Source: Pseudomonas fulva NBRC 16637 = DSM 17717
GTDB lineage: Bacteria > Pseudomonadota > Gammaproteobacteria > Pseudomonadales > Pseudomonadaceae
Reading direction: 5' to 3'
Length of the DNA stretch: 58,417 nt
Assembly: GCF_000730565.1 (NCBI RefSeq)
Contig: NZ_BBIQ01000027.1
Span: 1-58,417 of the forward strand
Part shown: positions 44,253 to 53,246 of the stretch, one piece after another
Numbering within the stretch: position 1 is the stretch's first letter
Layout of the letters: every line of letters starts with the position of its first letter
Position numbers and translations under genes: made by a program
The notes under the pieces: generated by a model
Database searches by the model: none
What the model saw: the letters and a program-made list of their open reading frames with translations, nothing else
What the model was told of the DNA's origin: nothing

Positions 44253-45020
44253 CTAACCGAACCGGTAGATATCCATCCCCAGCGCGCCCAAGGTGAAGCC
44301 CTGGTGCACCACGTCAAAAGCCCCACCCGCGCCTAGGGCAAAGAACAGCGGCAGCAGATGCTCATCGCTGGGGTGATTGCGCACGGCAAACGGCGCCTGC
44401 GCCCTGTAGTCGAGCAGGGCCTGGCAGTCGTTGGCCTGCAACGTCTCTACCATCCAGTTTCTGAAGGCCAGCGCCCACGGCGCCATCCTGTCCGGCCCAG
44501 CCTGCCAGTCCAGTTCACCAAGGTTGTGCGTGATACTGCCAGAGCCAATCAGCAGGACACCTTCTTCGCGCAGCCCGGCCAGGGCCTGGCCAATGCGTAG
44601 CTGCCCCGTGGGGCCCAAATGGCTGGGCAAGGACACCTGCACCAGCGGGACCTGTGCCTGCGGATACATCAGCGATAAGGGCACCCAGGCGCCATGATCG
44701 AAGGGGCGCTCGGTGTCTGGGTCAGCTGGCAGCCCGGCCGCCTGCAAACGATCACAGATACGTTGCGCCAGGTGCGGATCGCCCGGTGCTGGGTACTGCA
44801 CCGCATACAGCGCCGCAGGAAAGCCAGCAAAGTCATGCCAGGTCGCCGGCCTCGCGCCGCTCGTCACTGCCAGGTCGCGGCTTTCCCAATGGGCCGATAC
44901 CACGACAATCGCACGTGGCGTAGGCAGCTGTTGAGCCAACTGCGCCAGTGCAGGCCCGCTGGCGCCGGGCTGCAATGCCAACATGGGTGAGCCGTGGGAG
45001 ATGAACAAGCTAGGCAGCAT
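44253..45020 (-). CDS. Extradiol ring-cleavage dioxygenase, DODA/YgiD type
   Basis: A 255-residue class III (LigB-like) dioxygenase. It starts LFISHGSPMLAL (metal His), with VVSAHWESRD near 45, DHGAWVPLSLMYP near 108, and the late His in GSGSITHNLGE and NHPSDEHLLPLFFALGA. Relatives open L-DOPA in plants and E. coli in vitro; the natural bacterial substrate is unknown. The ATG at 45020 was chosen from the family N-terminus. It is divergent from tpm. Confidence 0.9.
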   Translation of the reverse strand: MLPSLFISHGSPMLALQPGASGPALAQLAQQLPTPRAIVVVSAHWESRDLAVTSGARPATWHDFAGFPAALYAVQYPAPGDPHLAQRICDRLQAAGLPADPDTERPFDHGAWVPLSLMYPQAQVPLVQVSLPSHLGPTGQLRIGQALAGLREEGVLLIGSGSITHNLGELDWQAGPDRMAPWALAFRNWMVETLQANDCQALLDYRAQAPFAVRNHPSDEHLLPLFFALGAGGAFDVVHQGFTLGALGMDIYRFG

Positions 45021-45120
45021 GGCAGGGTCCTGAGGGTTAAGATGCTCGCATCTTCGGCCAAGGCTTGATCGAATCCAAATCAAGTTATGGCTGGGAACCA
45101 TCGAATAATCGGGAGGAAAC

Positions 45121-45771
45121 ATGGAACCGGCATTCTGGCAGCAGCGGTGGGCCGACAACCAGATTGGCTTTCATCAAGCCCAGGTGAACCCCTACCTGCA
45201 GGCCTATTGGCCTGGCTTGCATCTGGCAGCCAACAGCAAGGTCCTGGTGCCCTTGTGCGGCAAGAGCCTGGACGTACTGTGGCTGGCCGGGCAGGGACAC
45301 CGGGTGATGGGTGTCGAGTTGTCTCGTCGGGCAGTGGAAGACTTCTTCCGTGAGCAGGGGCTCCAGGCACAGGTCTCGCACACAGGCGCATTCGAGATCT
45401 GGGGTCATGGGCCTATTGAGCTTTGGTGCGGCGATTTCTTCGCGCTGACGAGCGGCGACGTGGGTGACTGTACCGCGCTCTACGACCGAGCGGCCTTGAT
45501 TGCCTTGCCCTCGGCGATGCGGGAGCGGTATGTCCGAGCGCTGTCGGGCTTGTTGCCTGCTGGCACCAAGGGGCTGGTGGTGACCTTGGACTATGACCAG
45601 GCGCTGGTGCCCGGGCCGCCGTTTTCGGTGAGCGACGACGCGTTGCGGCAGGGGTTCACCGGCTGGCAAGTGGATGAGCTCGAAGCGGTGCAGATGATCG
45701 AGCAGAGCCCGAAGTTCGTGCAGGCGGGGGCTTCGAGCTTGTGGGAGAGGGTCTATCGGGTCAGCCATTGA
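45121..45771 (+). CDS. tpm: Thiopurine S-methyltransferase
   Basis: A 216-residue SAM-dependent enzyme. MEPAFWQQRWADNQIGFHQ and VLVPLCGKSLDVLWLAGQGH are near-invariant TPMT segments. In Pseudomonas, Tpm methylates selenite- and tellurite-derived species to volatile forms and gives metalloid resistance. GGAGGAAAC precedes the ATG. A bidirectional terminator separates it from htpX. Confidence 0.95.
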   Translation: MEPAFWQQRWADNQIGFHQAQVNPYLQAYWPGLHLAANSKVLVPLCGKSLDVLWLAGQGHRVMGVELSRRAVEDFFREQGLQAQVSHTGAFEIWGHGPIELWCGDFFALTSGDVGDCTALYDRAALIALPSAMRERYVRALSGLLPAGTKGLVVTLDYDQALVPGPPFSVSDDALRQGFTGWQVDELEAVQMIEQSPKFVQAGASSLWERVYRVSH

Positions 45772-45809
45772 GGTCTGCACCCCGCCTTGTGATTAACAGG
45801 CGCTCATAA

Positions 45810-45835
45810 AAAAAGGCGACCGAAGTCGCCTTTTT
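45810..45835. terminator. Bidirectional terminator between tpm and htpX
   Basis: AAAAAGGCGAC-CGAA-GTCGCCTTTTT has a perfect 11-bp stem with A and T runs on both sides, between two convergent stops. Confidence 0.95.
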
Positions 45836-45850
45836 GCAGGGTGGGGTGGA

Positions 45851-46738
45851 TCAACCGCGGCGGCGCAGGGCGTCGATGCGGTCTTCCAGTGGCGGGTGGC
45901 TCATCAGCAGGCCGGCCAGGCCCTGCTTGAGGCCCCCATTGATGCCGAAGGCCTTGAGCGTGTCGGGCATGTGAACCGGCAAACCCTGTTCCACACGCAG
46001 GCGCTGCAAGGCGCCGATCATGGCCGAGGTGCCGGCCAGGCGAGCGCCGGCTTCGTCTGCGCGATACTCGCGGCGGCGCGAGAACCACATGACGATGATG
46101 CTGGCCAGGATGCCCAGTATCAGTTCTGCCACGATGGTCGCGACGTAATAGGCGATACCTTGGCCTTCCTCGTTCTTGAAGATGACCTTGTCGACGAAGT
46201 TGCCGATGATCCGGGCGAAGAACATCACGAAGGTGTTCACCACGCCCTGGACCAGCGCCAGGGTGACCATGTCGCCGTTGGCAACGTGGCCGATCTCGTG
46301 CGCCAGCACGGCGCGCACTTCATCGGGCGAAAAACGCTCCAGCAGGCCTTGAGAGACCGCCACCAGTGCATCGTTACGGTTCCAGCCGGTGGCAAAGGCG
46401 TTGGCTTCATAGGCCGGGAAAATACCCACTTCCGGCATCTTGATGCCAGCCTCGCGGGACAGCTCCTCGACCGTTTGCAGCAGCCACTGCTCGTGCCGGG
46501 TACGCGGCTGGCTGATGATCTGGGTACCGGTGCTCATCTTCGCCATCCACTTGGAGATGAACAGCGAAACCAGCGAGCCGGCAAAACCGAACACCGCACA
46601 GAACACGAGCAGGCTGCCAAGGTCCAGGTCGACCCCGTTGGCAGCCATGAACCCGTTGAAACCGAACAGGCTCAGGGTAATGCTTGCAACCAGCACCACC
46701 GCAAGGTTGGTGGCCACAAACAACAGAATGCGCATCAT
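45851..46738 (-). CDS. htpX: Heat-shock membrane protease HtpX
   Basis: A 295-residue zinc metalloprotease of the inner membrane. Four hydrophobic helices flank the active site (AVLAHEIGHVANGD, HExxH near residue 140), and the third zinc ligand lies in the SRRREYRADEAGA segment. HtpX degrades misfolded membrane proteins together with FtsH. A sigma-32-type promoter lies 50-75 bases upstream. The N-terminus has two adjacent ATGs; the first is used here. Confidence 0.95.
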   Translation of the reverse strand: MMRILLFVATNLAVVLVASITLSLFGFNGFMAANGVDLDLGSLLVFCAVFGFAGSLVSLFISKWMAKMSTGTQIISQPRTRHEQWLLQTVEELSREAGIKMPEVGIFPAYEANAFATGWNRNDALVAVSQGLLERFSPDEVRAVLAHEIGHVANGDMVTLALVQGVVNTFVMFFARIIGNFVDKVIFKNEEGQGIAYYVATIVAELILGILASIIVMWFSRRREYRADEAGARLAGTSAMIGALQRLRVEQGLPVHMPDTLKAFGINGGLKQGLAGLLMSHPPLEDRIDALRRRG

Positions 46739-46785
46739 GGTTGTTACGTTCTCCTGACGGATGAATTGTCGCTTACTGCGGGGTA

Positions 46786-46813
46786 TATAAGGGGCCTGCC
46801 GCCGGGATTCAAT
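46786..46813 (-). promoter_or_regulatory. Probable sigma-32 heat-shock promoter of htpX
   Basis: On the minus strand, ATTGAAT (46813 to 46807) is followed after 12 bases by CCCCTTATA (46794 to 46786). This is close to the heat-shock consensus (CTTGAAA, 11-15 bases, CCCCATNT) and lies 48 bases before the htpX start. Confidence 0.7.
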
Positions 46814-46915
46814 CGACGGACTATTTCAAACTGTGTAAGCCGCAGTATGGCAGAGGAGGGGAAGCCGGCTGTGGGATAGAGCATTGCAGGATGTAAGAAA
46901 CATGCTACAGCGCGC

Positions 46916-46947
46916 GCAGGGCCGTCCTTTTCCTGAGGCGGCCCTGC
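46916..46947. terminator. Inverted repeat downstream of alaA
   Basis: GCAGGGCCG and CGGCCCTGC pair over 9 bp around a 14-base loop, 60 bases past the alaA stop. No T run is present. It could end alaA transcription before the htpX promoter. Confidence 0.45.
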
Positions 46948-47006
46948 CAGCGCTCACAGCTGCAACCAGAGTGTCGGCCCTCTGTGAGCGCCAGCGGCGC
47001 GTGTGC

Positions 47007-48218
47007 TTACTGCGAATAGGTCCTGAGGAAATTGCCGATCCGCCCGATGGCCGCTTCCAGGTCATCTACGCGGGGCAGCGTCACTACGCGGAAATGGTCC
47101 GGCCAAGGCCAGTTGAACGCAGTGCCCTGGACGATGAGCAGTTTCTCGGACAGCAGCAGGTCCAAGGCGAATTTCTCGTCGTTGAGGATCGGGCAGACCT
47201 TCGGGTCGATCCTCGGGAACGCATACAGCGCGCCCATGGGCTTGACGCAGCTCACCCCGGGGATGTCGTTGAGCAGCTCGAAGGTGCGGTTGCGCTGTTC
47301 TAGCAAGCGCCCCGGTGGCAGCACCAGGTCGTTGATGCTCTGGTAACCACCCAGTGCGGTCTGAATGGCATGCTGGGCCGGCACGTTGGCGCACAGGCGC
47401 ATGTTGGCCAGCATGTCGATGCCTTCGATGTAACTCAGGGCATGATGCTTGGGCCCGGAAATGATCAACCAGCCGGAGCGAAAGCCTGCCACGCGGTAGG
47501 ATTTGGACAGGCCGTTGAAGGTCAGGCACAGCAGGTCCGGTGCCAGGGAGGCCGTGCTGATGTGCACCGCTTCGTCATAAAGAATCTTGTCGTAGATTTC
47601 GTCGGAGAACACCACCAGGTTGTGCTGGCGAGCGAGCTCCAGCATGCCCCGCAACAGCGCTGTGGAATACACCGCGCCCGTTGGGTTGTTGGGGTTGATG
47701 ATGACCAGTGCCTTGGTGTTGGGGGTGATCTTGGCCTTGATGTCCTCCAGGTCGGGGAACCAGTCGGCCTGCTCGTCGCACAGGTAGTGCACCGGTTTGC
47801 CGCCGGCCAGGCTTACGGCTGCCGTCCACAGGGGGTAGTCGGGGGCGGGGATGAGCACCTCGTCACCGTTGTTGAGCAGGGCCTGCATCGACATGACGAT
47901 CAACTCGGACACGCCGTTGCCCAGGTAGATATCTTCGATGCCGACGCCTTCGATGCCCTTTTGCTGGCAGTACTGCATCACCGCCTTGCGTGCGCTGAAC
48001 AGGCCTTTGGAATCGCTGTAGCCCTGCGCGGTAGGGAGGTTGCGGATCACGTCCTGCAGAATTTCATCGGGCGCCTCGAAACCGAACGGCGCCGGGTTGC
48101 CGATGTTCAGCTTGAGGATGCGGTGGCCTTCCTCTTCCAGACGCTTGGCGTGCTTGAGCACAGGGCCGCGAATGTCGTAGCAAACATTGGCGAGCTTGTT
48201 CGATTTGCTGAACTGCAT
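47007..48218 (-). CDS. alaA: Alanine-synthesising PLP aminotransferase, AlaA-like
   Basis: A 403-residue fold-type I aminotransferase. The PLP lysine is in NGLSKSYRVAGFRSGW, and the family marks LNIGNPAPFGFEAPDEI and IINPNNPTGAVY are present. E. coli AlaA (405 residues) makes alanine from pyruvate and glutamate. The start at 48218 gives MQFSKSNKLANVCYDIRGP, shared with AlaA. It is divergent from msrB. Confidence 0.93.
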   Translation of the reverse strand: MQFSKSNKLANVCYDIRGPVLKHAKRLEEEGHRILKLNIGNPAPFGFEAPDEILQDVIRNLPTAQGYSDSKGLFSARKAVMQYCQQKGIEGVGIEDIYLGNGVSELIVMSMQALLNNGDEVLIPAPDYPLWTAAVSLAGGKPVHYLCDEQADWFPDLEDIKAKITPNTKALVIINPNNPTGAVYSTALLRGMLELARQHNLVVFSDEIYDKILYDEAVHISTASLAPDLLCLTFNGLSKSYRVAGFRSGWLIISGPKHHALSYIEGIDMLANMRLCANVPAQHAIQTALGGYQSINDLVLPPGRLLEQRNRTFELLNDIPGVSCVKPMGALYAFPRIDPKVCPILNDEKFALDLLLSEKLLIVQGTAFNWPWPDHFRVVTLPRVDDLEAAIGRIGNFLRTYSQ

Positions 48219-48385
48219 GATGGAATCCCGATTGAGAAAACGCGCTATGCCCGGCCGAAAGGTTTGTAAGGGCACAAAGCGGGTGCGAGACTGAACGCCT
48301 TGCACACGAAGCCAACTAATATACGTGCCACCCGCGCCCCGGAAAAGACGGCGCAGGGTGAAATTGAGCCTGCCGAGGGAGCCCC

Positions 48386-48781
48386 ATGCAAAAGATCGAG
48401 AAAACCCTGGAACAGTGGCGGTCGATGCTCGACCCCGAGCAATACCAGGTGTGCCGTCTGAAAGGCACCGAGCGGCCGTTCAGCGGCAAGTACAACAGCG
48501 AGCGCCGCGACGGCATCTATCACTGCATCTGCTGCGGTCTGGCGTTGTTCGATGCCCAGACCAAGTTCGATTCGGGCTGTGGTTGGCCAAGCTTCTACGC
48601 CCCCATCGAGGATAGCGCGATGATCGAGATCCGCGACACCTCCCACGGCATGATCCGCACCGAGGTGACCTGTGCCCGCTGCGATGCTCACCTTGGCCAC
48701 GTGTTCCCCGACGGGCCACCACCGACCGGGCTGCGCTACTGCATCAACTCGGTGTGCATCGACTTGCGCCCTCGTGACTGA
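48386..48781 (+). CDS. msrB: Peptide-methionine (R)-S-oxide reductase
   Basis: A 131-residue enzyme that repairs the R form of methionine sulfoxide in proteins. Two zinc CxxC pairs are present (CICC and CARC), and the catalytic Cys is in RYCINSVCIDL. GAGGGAGCCCC precedes the ATG. The glutathione peroxidase gene follows after 13 bases, so the two form an oxidative-repair operon. Confidence 0.96.
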   Translation: MQKIEKTLEQWRSMLDPEQYQVCRLKGTERPFSGKYNSERRDGIYHCICCGLALFDAQTKFDSGCGWPSFYAPIEDSAMIEIRDTSHGMIRTEVTCARCDAHLGHVFPDGPPPTGLRYCINSVCIDLRPRD

Positions 48782-48794
48782 CCGGAGCTCGAAC

Positions 48795-49283
48795 ATGGCC
48801 GCATCGCTGCTGGATATTCCCTGTGTCACCCTTGCAGGCGAACACAAGAAGCTGGGCGACTTCCCAGGCAAGGCCGTGCTGGTGGTCAACACCGCCAGCC
48901 AGTGCGGCTTCACGCCGCAATACGCCGGGTTGGAACAGCTGTGGCAGAGGTACCGTGATCGCGGGCTGGTGGTGCTGGGCTTTCCCTGCAATCAGTTCGG
49001 CAAGCAGGAGCCTGGCGAGGCGCGTGACATCGCGCAGTTCTGCCAGCGCAATTTCGGCGTGAGCTTTGCGCTGTTTCGCAAGGTGGAGGTCAACGGCCCA
49101 GGCACCCACCCCTTGTTCGCCGAGCTCAAGCAGCGGGCGCCTGGCATTCTGGGTAGCCAGAAGATCAAGTGGAACTTCACCAAGTTCCTGCTCGACCCGG
49201 CCAGCGGCCAGGTGGTGCGTTATGCACCGACCACCAAGCCGCAGGCCTTGGAGGCGGACATCGAGCGTCTGCTCAGCCGCTGA
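48795..49283 (+). CDS. Glutathione peroxidase family thiol peroxidase
   Basis: A 162-residue peroxidase using cysteine: NTASQCGFT with Cys37, FPCNQFGKQEPG, and WNFTKFLLD complete the catalytic set (Cys, Gln, Trp, Asn). Bacterial members usually take electrons from thioredoxin. The last 11 bases overlap the 3' end of the convergent SagS-like kinase gene. In P. aeruginosa the orthologous position carries the regulator gene ospR beside gpx; none is here. Confidence 0.94.
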   Translation: MAASLLDIPCVTLAGEHKKLGDFPGKAVLVVNTASQCGFTPQYAGLEQLWQRYRDRGLVVLGFPCNQFGKQEPGEARDIAQFCQRNFGVSFALFRKVEVNGPGTHPLFAELKQRAPGILGSQKIKWNFTKFLLDPASGQVVRYAPTTKPQALEADIERLLSR

Positions 49284-51585
49284 CCGGCACCCAGCGATCG
49301 ACCACGGCCAGCAGGTCCTCGCGCCGGAACGGCTTGGCCAGGTAATCGTCCATACCGGCGGCTCGGCAGCGGTCGCGCTCCTCGGGCATCGCATTGGCGG
49401 TGAGCGCGACAATGGGCAGCCCTGGCCAATGGCCGCGCTCACGGATGCGCCGGGTGGCCTCGTAGCCATCCATCACCGGCATGTTGCAGTCCATCAGCAC
49501 CAGGTCGAAGGCTTCCTCTTCTAGCCGCGCCAGGGCTTCGACTCCTTGCGTGGCCAATTCCACCTGGCACCCCAGCTTGGCCAGCATGCCTTTGGCCACC
49601 AGCTGATTGACGGGGTTGTCCTCCACCAGCAGGATGCGCGCCCGGCCTTTGGCTGTAGCGGGGGGTGGGGTTGCCAGTGGGTGCTCGGCATCGTGTCCTT
49701 GCAATACCCGATGCAGCGTCTGGTACAGCGCCCCACGGGTCAGCGGGCGTGCGAGCTGATGCAGGGGGGCCATGGCCAAGGCCTGTTCGCTGGGCAGGAA
49801 GTTGCCGTAGGCAGTGACGAGCAGGATGGGTACCTGCGAAACCCTGCGCACCTCGGGCAGCGCCTGCACATCGTCGAGTATCAGCAGGTCGGTTGCGCCT
49901 GCTACGGTGTCAATGCCGTCGTGCCGTGCATACGCCAGGCCCAAGGCCGGTAACAGGCCAAGCATCAGCTCATGCAGGCCGCTGCCCGCTGCGGTCAGTG
50001 CAGCCACGCTGGCGTGCAAAGGCTCGGGTGTATCGGCCTTGGCGCAGGCGTTGAGGGGGAGTTCTGCAGTGAAACGGCTGCCAAAACCGGGCTGGGACCG
50101 AATATGCAGATGCCCATGCATGGCCTTGCACAGGTTACGGGTCAGGGCCAGTCCCAGGCCGGTACCGCCGTACTGACGCGTGATGCCTGCGCCAGCCTGG
50201 GTGAAGGGCTGGAAGATACGCGCTTGCGCTTCTTCCGGGATGCCGATGCCGGTATCCCGGACTTCCAGGCGCACGCCGCCGATCATCGGCTCAAGCCTGA
50301 CGTCCACCCGTCCGAAGCGGGTGAATTTCAACGCGTTGGACAACAGGTTGCCGACGATCTGGCGCACCCGCGTAGGGTCGCCCAATACGCTTGCCGGAAA
50401 GTCATGGGCAATCAGGCAAGTCAGTTCGACCCCCTGGGCCACGTTCTGCGACAGCAGGCTAGCGGTGTCCTCGACCAGGGTCGCCATGTCGAAGGGGATT
50501 CGTTCTAGCTCGAGCTGGCCTGCATCGAATTTCGACAGATCGAGGATATCGTTGAGCAGTTCGACCAGGACTTTCCCGGAGTCGTGTGCAATGGTCAGCT
50601 GCTGGCGCTGCTCACCTGGCAGCGGGTTGTCCAGCGCCAGGGCGATCATGCCGAGCATCCCATTGAGGGGCGTACGGATCTCGTGGCTCATGTTGGCCAG
50701 GAACGCAGCCCGTGCATGGGCCATGTCCAGCGCCCGACGCCGGGCTTGCTCAAGCTCTTGGTTGGTCAGGCTGAGGTTGTCGTTGCTCGCCTTGAGTTCA
50801 TCGGTACGGGCCGCAACGATGTTTTCCAGCTCGTTGAGGTACTGGGTGAGCCGATTCTCGGCCGTACGGCGCTGCTCGATCTCGGTGGACATGCTGACGA
50901 ACTGCTGGTTGGCCACTTTCACCAGCACGCCGATTTCATCGTGCTCATGACCGGGCGGGCATTGCAGTCGTCCCTGCAGGGGCTTGCGCGCATCGCCGCC
51001 GCTCAGCGCACCGATCACCGTGACCAACGGCTTGGTCAGCATCATGTAGAACAGGGCCAGCAACAGGCCTGTCAGCACCAGGCTGCGGGCAAAGCCGTTG
51101 AGCAGGGTGAGGCCGGCGCGGTCGAGAAAGCGCCGGCCGAAGGGGTAGGTGTCCACGTCCAGGTACAGCGTGCCCAGGTACTCGTCGGGCATGTGGGTGA
51201 GAAACAGGGGGTCGCGCAGTTGACGGTGATCGCCGAACAGAAAGTCGCTGATCGGCCTGTAACGGTCTTCGAGTCGCGGCCGTTCCACGTCTGCCAGCAC
51301 CGTCTCGTTGTTGTCGATCAACCGCGCGCGCACGATGGCAGGCGACTCCAGCAGCCCCCGTGTCAGTTCCAGTGCCAGCTCCGAGTCGATGTTGTAGGCG
51401 ATGCGCGAGGCCGGGTTGTGGCTGATTTGCAGCAGCGCACGCACTTCGCGGTTGATCGAGGCGTCTTCGCTGGCATAATCGATGCCGATCTGGACAAGAC
51501 TGAGCAATGTTCCCAGGATGAAGCCAACCAGGACTGTCAACCGGGCTTGCTTGTATGACAGGCGATTGGTGAACTTGATATCCAT
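49273..51585 (-). CDS. Hybrid sensor histidine kinase/response regulator, SagS-like
   Basis: The 770-residue protein has TM helices at about 14-36 and 165-187 around a periplasmic sensor domain of about 125 residues, then HAMP-like and coiled segments. HisKA follows with His301 (ANMSHEIRTPLNG), HATPase (GNLLSNALKFT, DTGIGIPEE), and a C-terminal receiver with the phospho-Asp in LVLMDCNMPVMDG. No HPt domain is present, so an outside phosphotransferase such as HptB is needed. Architecture and neighbours match SagS of P. aeruginosa, which steers biofilm entry and drug tolerance. Confidence 0.88.
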   Translation of the reverse strand: MDIKFTNRLSYKQARLTVLVGFILGTLLSLVQIGIDYASEDASINREVRALLQISHNPASRIAYNIDSELALELTRGLLESPAIVRARLIDNNETVLADVERPRLEDRYRPISDFLFGDHRQLRDPLFLTHMPDEYLGTLYLDVDTYPFGRRFLDRAGLTLLNGFARSLVLTGLLLALFYMMLTKPLVTVIGALSGGDARKPLQGRLQCPPGHEHDEIGVLVKVANQQFVSMSTEIEQRRTAENRLTQYLNELENIVAARTDELKASNDNLSLTNQELEQARRRALDMAHARAAFLANMSHEIRTPLNGMLGMIALALDNPLPGEQRQQLTIAHDSGKVLVELLNDILDLSKFDAGQLELERIPFDMATLVEDTASLLSQNVAQGVELTCLIAHDFPASVLGDPTRVRQIVGNLLSNALKFTRFGRVDVRLEPMIGGVRLEVRDTGIGIPEEAQARIFQPFTQAGAGITRQYGGTGLGLALTRNLCKAMHGHLHIRSQPGFGSRFTAELPLNACAKADTPEPLHASVAALTAAGSGLHELMLGLLPALGLAYARHDGIDTVAGATDLLILDDVQALPEVRRVSQVPILLVTAYGNFLPSEQALAMAPLHQLARPLTRGALYQTLHRVLQGHDAEHPLATPPPATAKGRARILLVEDNPVNQLVAKGMLAKLGCQVELATQGVEALARLEEEAFDLVLMDCNMPVMDGYEATRRIRERGHWPGLPIVALTANAMPEERDRCRAAGMDDYLAKPFRREDLLAVVDRWVPVSG

Positions 51586-51821
51586 GAGTCCCGAGCCGGT
51601 TCCACATTCCTTGCGCTGCGCAAGCATAGCCGATCGATCGCGGCTGCTGGCGGGTCTGTCACATTTTCAGCCCTGATCAGGCTGAGCGCCTGGGCTGGCC
51701 GTTTGATTGCTCAATCGCCTTGTACGCCATGGCACGGTGCTACGTGCCGTCGTGACTTTACTAGGCGGTTCTAGGATAACGGGCCACCCGCCAACCCGAA
51801 TTCGACTGTGTAGGAGTCGTC

Positions 51822-52712
51822 ATGGACGCCCGCTTGATTACTTTTCTGGACCGCGCCGAAACGGTGCTGGCCCGTCTCGAGCCGCTGCTGCCGGCAGCGC
51901 GTCCCGAGATAGACTGGTCCGCGACCCTGGCTGCCCGTTGGCAGCGCGATGGCCGCAGTGGCTACCTGATGCCGCTTGAGGTCAGCCTGGATATCCGCCT
52001 GAGCGACCTGATCGGTGTCGACCAGCAACGTGACCAGCTTGGCCGCAACACCCATCAGTTCATCAGTGGCCTGCCTGCCAACCACGCGTTGCTGTGGGGC
52101 TCGCGGGGCACAGGCAAGTCCTCGCTGGTGCGTGCGCTGCTGGCCGAGCACGCCGCAGCGGGGCTGCGCTTGATCGAGATCGAGCGCGACCATTTGGCCG
52201 ACCTGCCGCGGGTGGTGGAGCAACTGCAGAAATTGCCGCAGCGCTTCATCCTGTTCTGCGACGACCTGTCGTTCGAGGCGGGGGAGGGCGACTACCGGGT
52301 ACTCAAGAGCGTGCTCGATGGCTCGCTTGAGCAGGCCCCGGATAACGTCCTGTTGTACGCCACATCCAACCGCCGCCACCTGGTACCAGAAAAACAGAGC
52401 GACAACGAAAACTGGCAGATGGTCGATGGCGAGTTGCACCCCAATGAGGCCGTGGAAGACAAGATCGCCTTGTCCGACCGCTTTGGGTTGTGGCTGTCCT
52501 TCTACCCGTTCAGCCAGGAGCACTTCCTCGATGTGGTCGAGCACTGGATCGGCCAGCTCGCGCGCCCGGCCGGGCTGCGCTGGCAGCGTGACGAAGCCCT
52601 GGACATACTCGCCGTGCGCTGGGCTACCGGCCGCGGCAATCGTAATGGCCGATGTGCCTATCAGTTCGCCCGCTATTGGGTCGGGCTGCAATTGCTGGAG
52701 CAAACCCGATGA
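51822..52712 (+). CDS. DUF815 family AAA-type ATPase
   Basis: A 296-residue P-loop protein: Walker A in LLWGSRGTGKSSLVRALL near residue 92 and Walker B in RFILFCDDLSFEAGEG near 145. DUF815 proteins are widespread, of unknown function, and single-domain. TAGGAGTCGTC precedes the ATG. Its TGA overlaps the ATG of the next gene (ATGA), so it is coupled to the free-Met-sulfoxide reductase gene. Confidence 0.9.
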   Translation: MDARLITFLDRAETVLARLEPLLPAARPEIDWSATLAARWQRDGRSGYLMPLEVSLDIRLSDLIGVDQQRDQLGRNTHQFISGLPANHALLWGSRGTGKSSLVRALLAEHAAAGLRLIEIERDHLADLPRVVEQLQKLPQRFILFCDDLSFEAGEGDYRVLKSVLDGSLEQAPDNVLLYATSNRRHLVPEKQSDNENWQMVDGELHPNEAVEDKIALSDRFGLWLSFYPFSQEHFLDVVEHWIGQLARPAGLRWQRDEALDILAVRWATGRGNRNGRCAYQFARYWVGLQLLEQTR

Positions 52713-53191
52713 TCGATCTCAATGCCAGTGGTGCTGGCCTGGACGGCTACGCCTTGCTGGCGGCGCAAGTACAGGCGCTGTTCGCCGACGAGCGTGACTT
52801 CACCGCCAACGCCGCGCAATTCTCGGCTTTTGTCTATCACCAGATCGAAGACCTGAACTGGGCGGGGTTTTACATCAATCGCGATGAACAGCTGGTACTC
52901 GGCCCGTTCCAGGGCCAGGTGGCCTGCGTGCGCATTCCCTTTGGCAAAGGGGTGTGCGGCACCGCAGCAGCCACGCGCCAAACCCAGCGGGTAGAAGACG
53001 TGCACGCCTTTGCCGGGCACATTGCCTGCGACAGCGCGTCCAACAGCGAGCTGGTGATTCCACTGATCAAGGCGGGCAGGCTGGTGGGCGTGCTGGATCT
53101 GGACAGCCCCACGATCGGGCGTTTCAGTGAAGCCGATCAGGCAGGGCTTGAGCAGCTGGTGGCGATTTTTCTGGAACTGACTGACTGCTGA
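52709..53191 (+). CDS. msrC: Free methionine-(R)-sulfoxide reductase (GAF domain)
   Basis: A 160-residue single GAF-domain enzyme (fRMsr, YebR). Three cysteines, Cys73, Cys83 and Cys107, keep exactly the 10- and 24-residue spacing of E. coli Cys84, Cys94 and Cys118, which is the catalytic set. It reduces free, not protein-bound, methionine-R-sulfoxide with thioredoxin. It is coupled to the DUF815 ATPase and lies 4 kb from msrB. Confidence 0.92.
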   Translation: MIDLNASGAGLDGYALLAAQVQALFADERDFTANAAQFSAFVYHQIEDLNWAGFYINRDEQLVLGPFQGQVACVRIPFGKGVCGTAAATRQTQRVEDVHAFAGHIACDSASNSELVIPLIKAGRLVGVLDLDSPTIGRFSEADQAGLEQLVAIFLELTDC

Positions 53192-53246
53192 TCGCCCTTG
53201 AGCACGTATCGACGGCGCGCCTGCGCCGCCGGTACGAGCACCCGGT

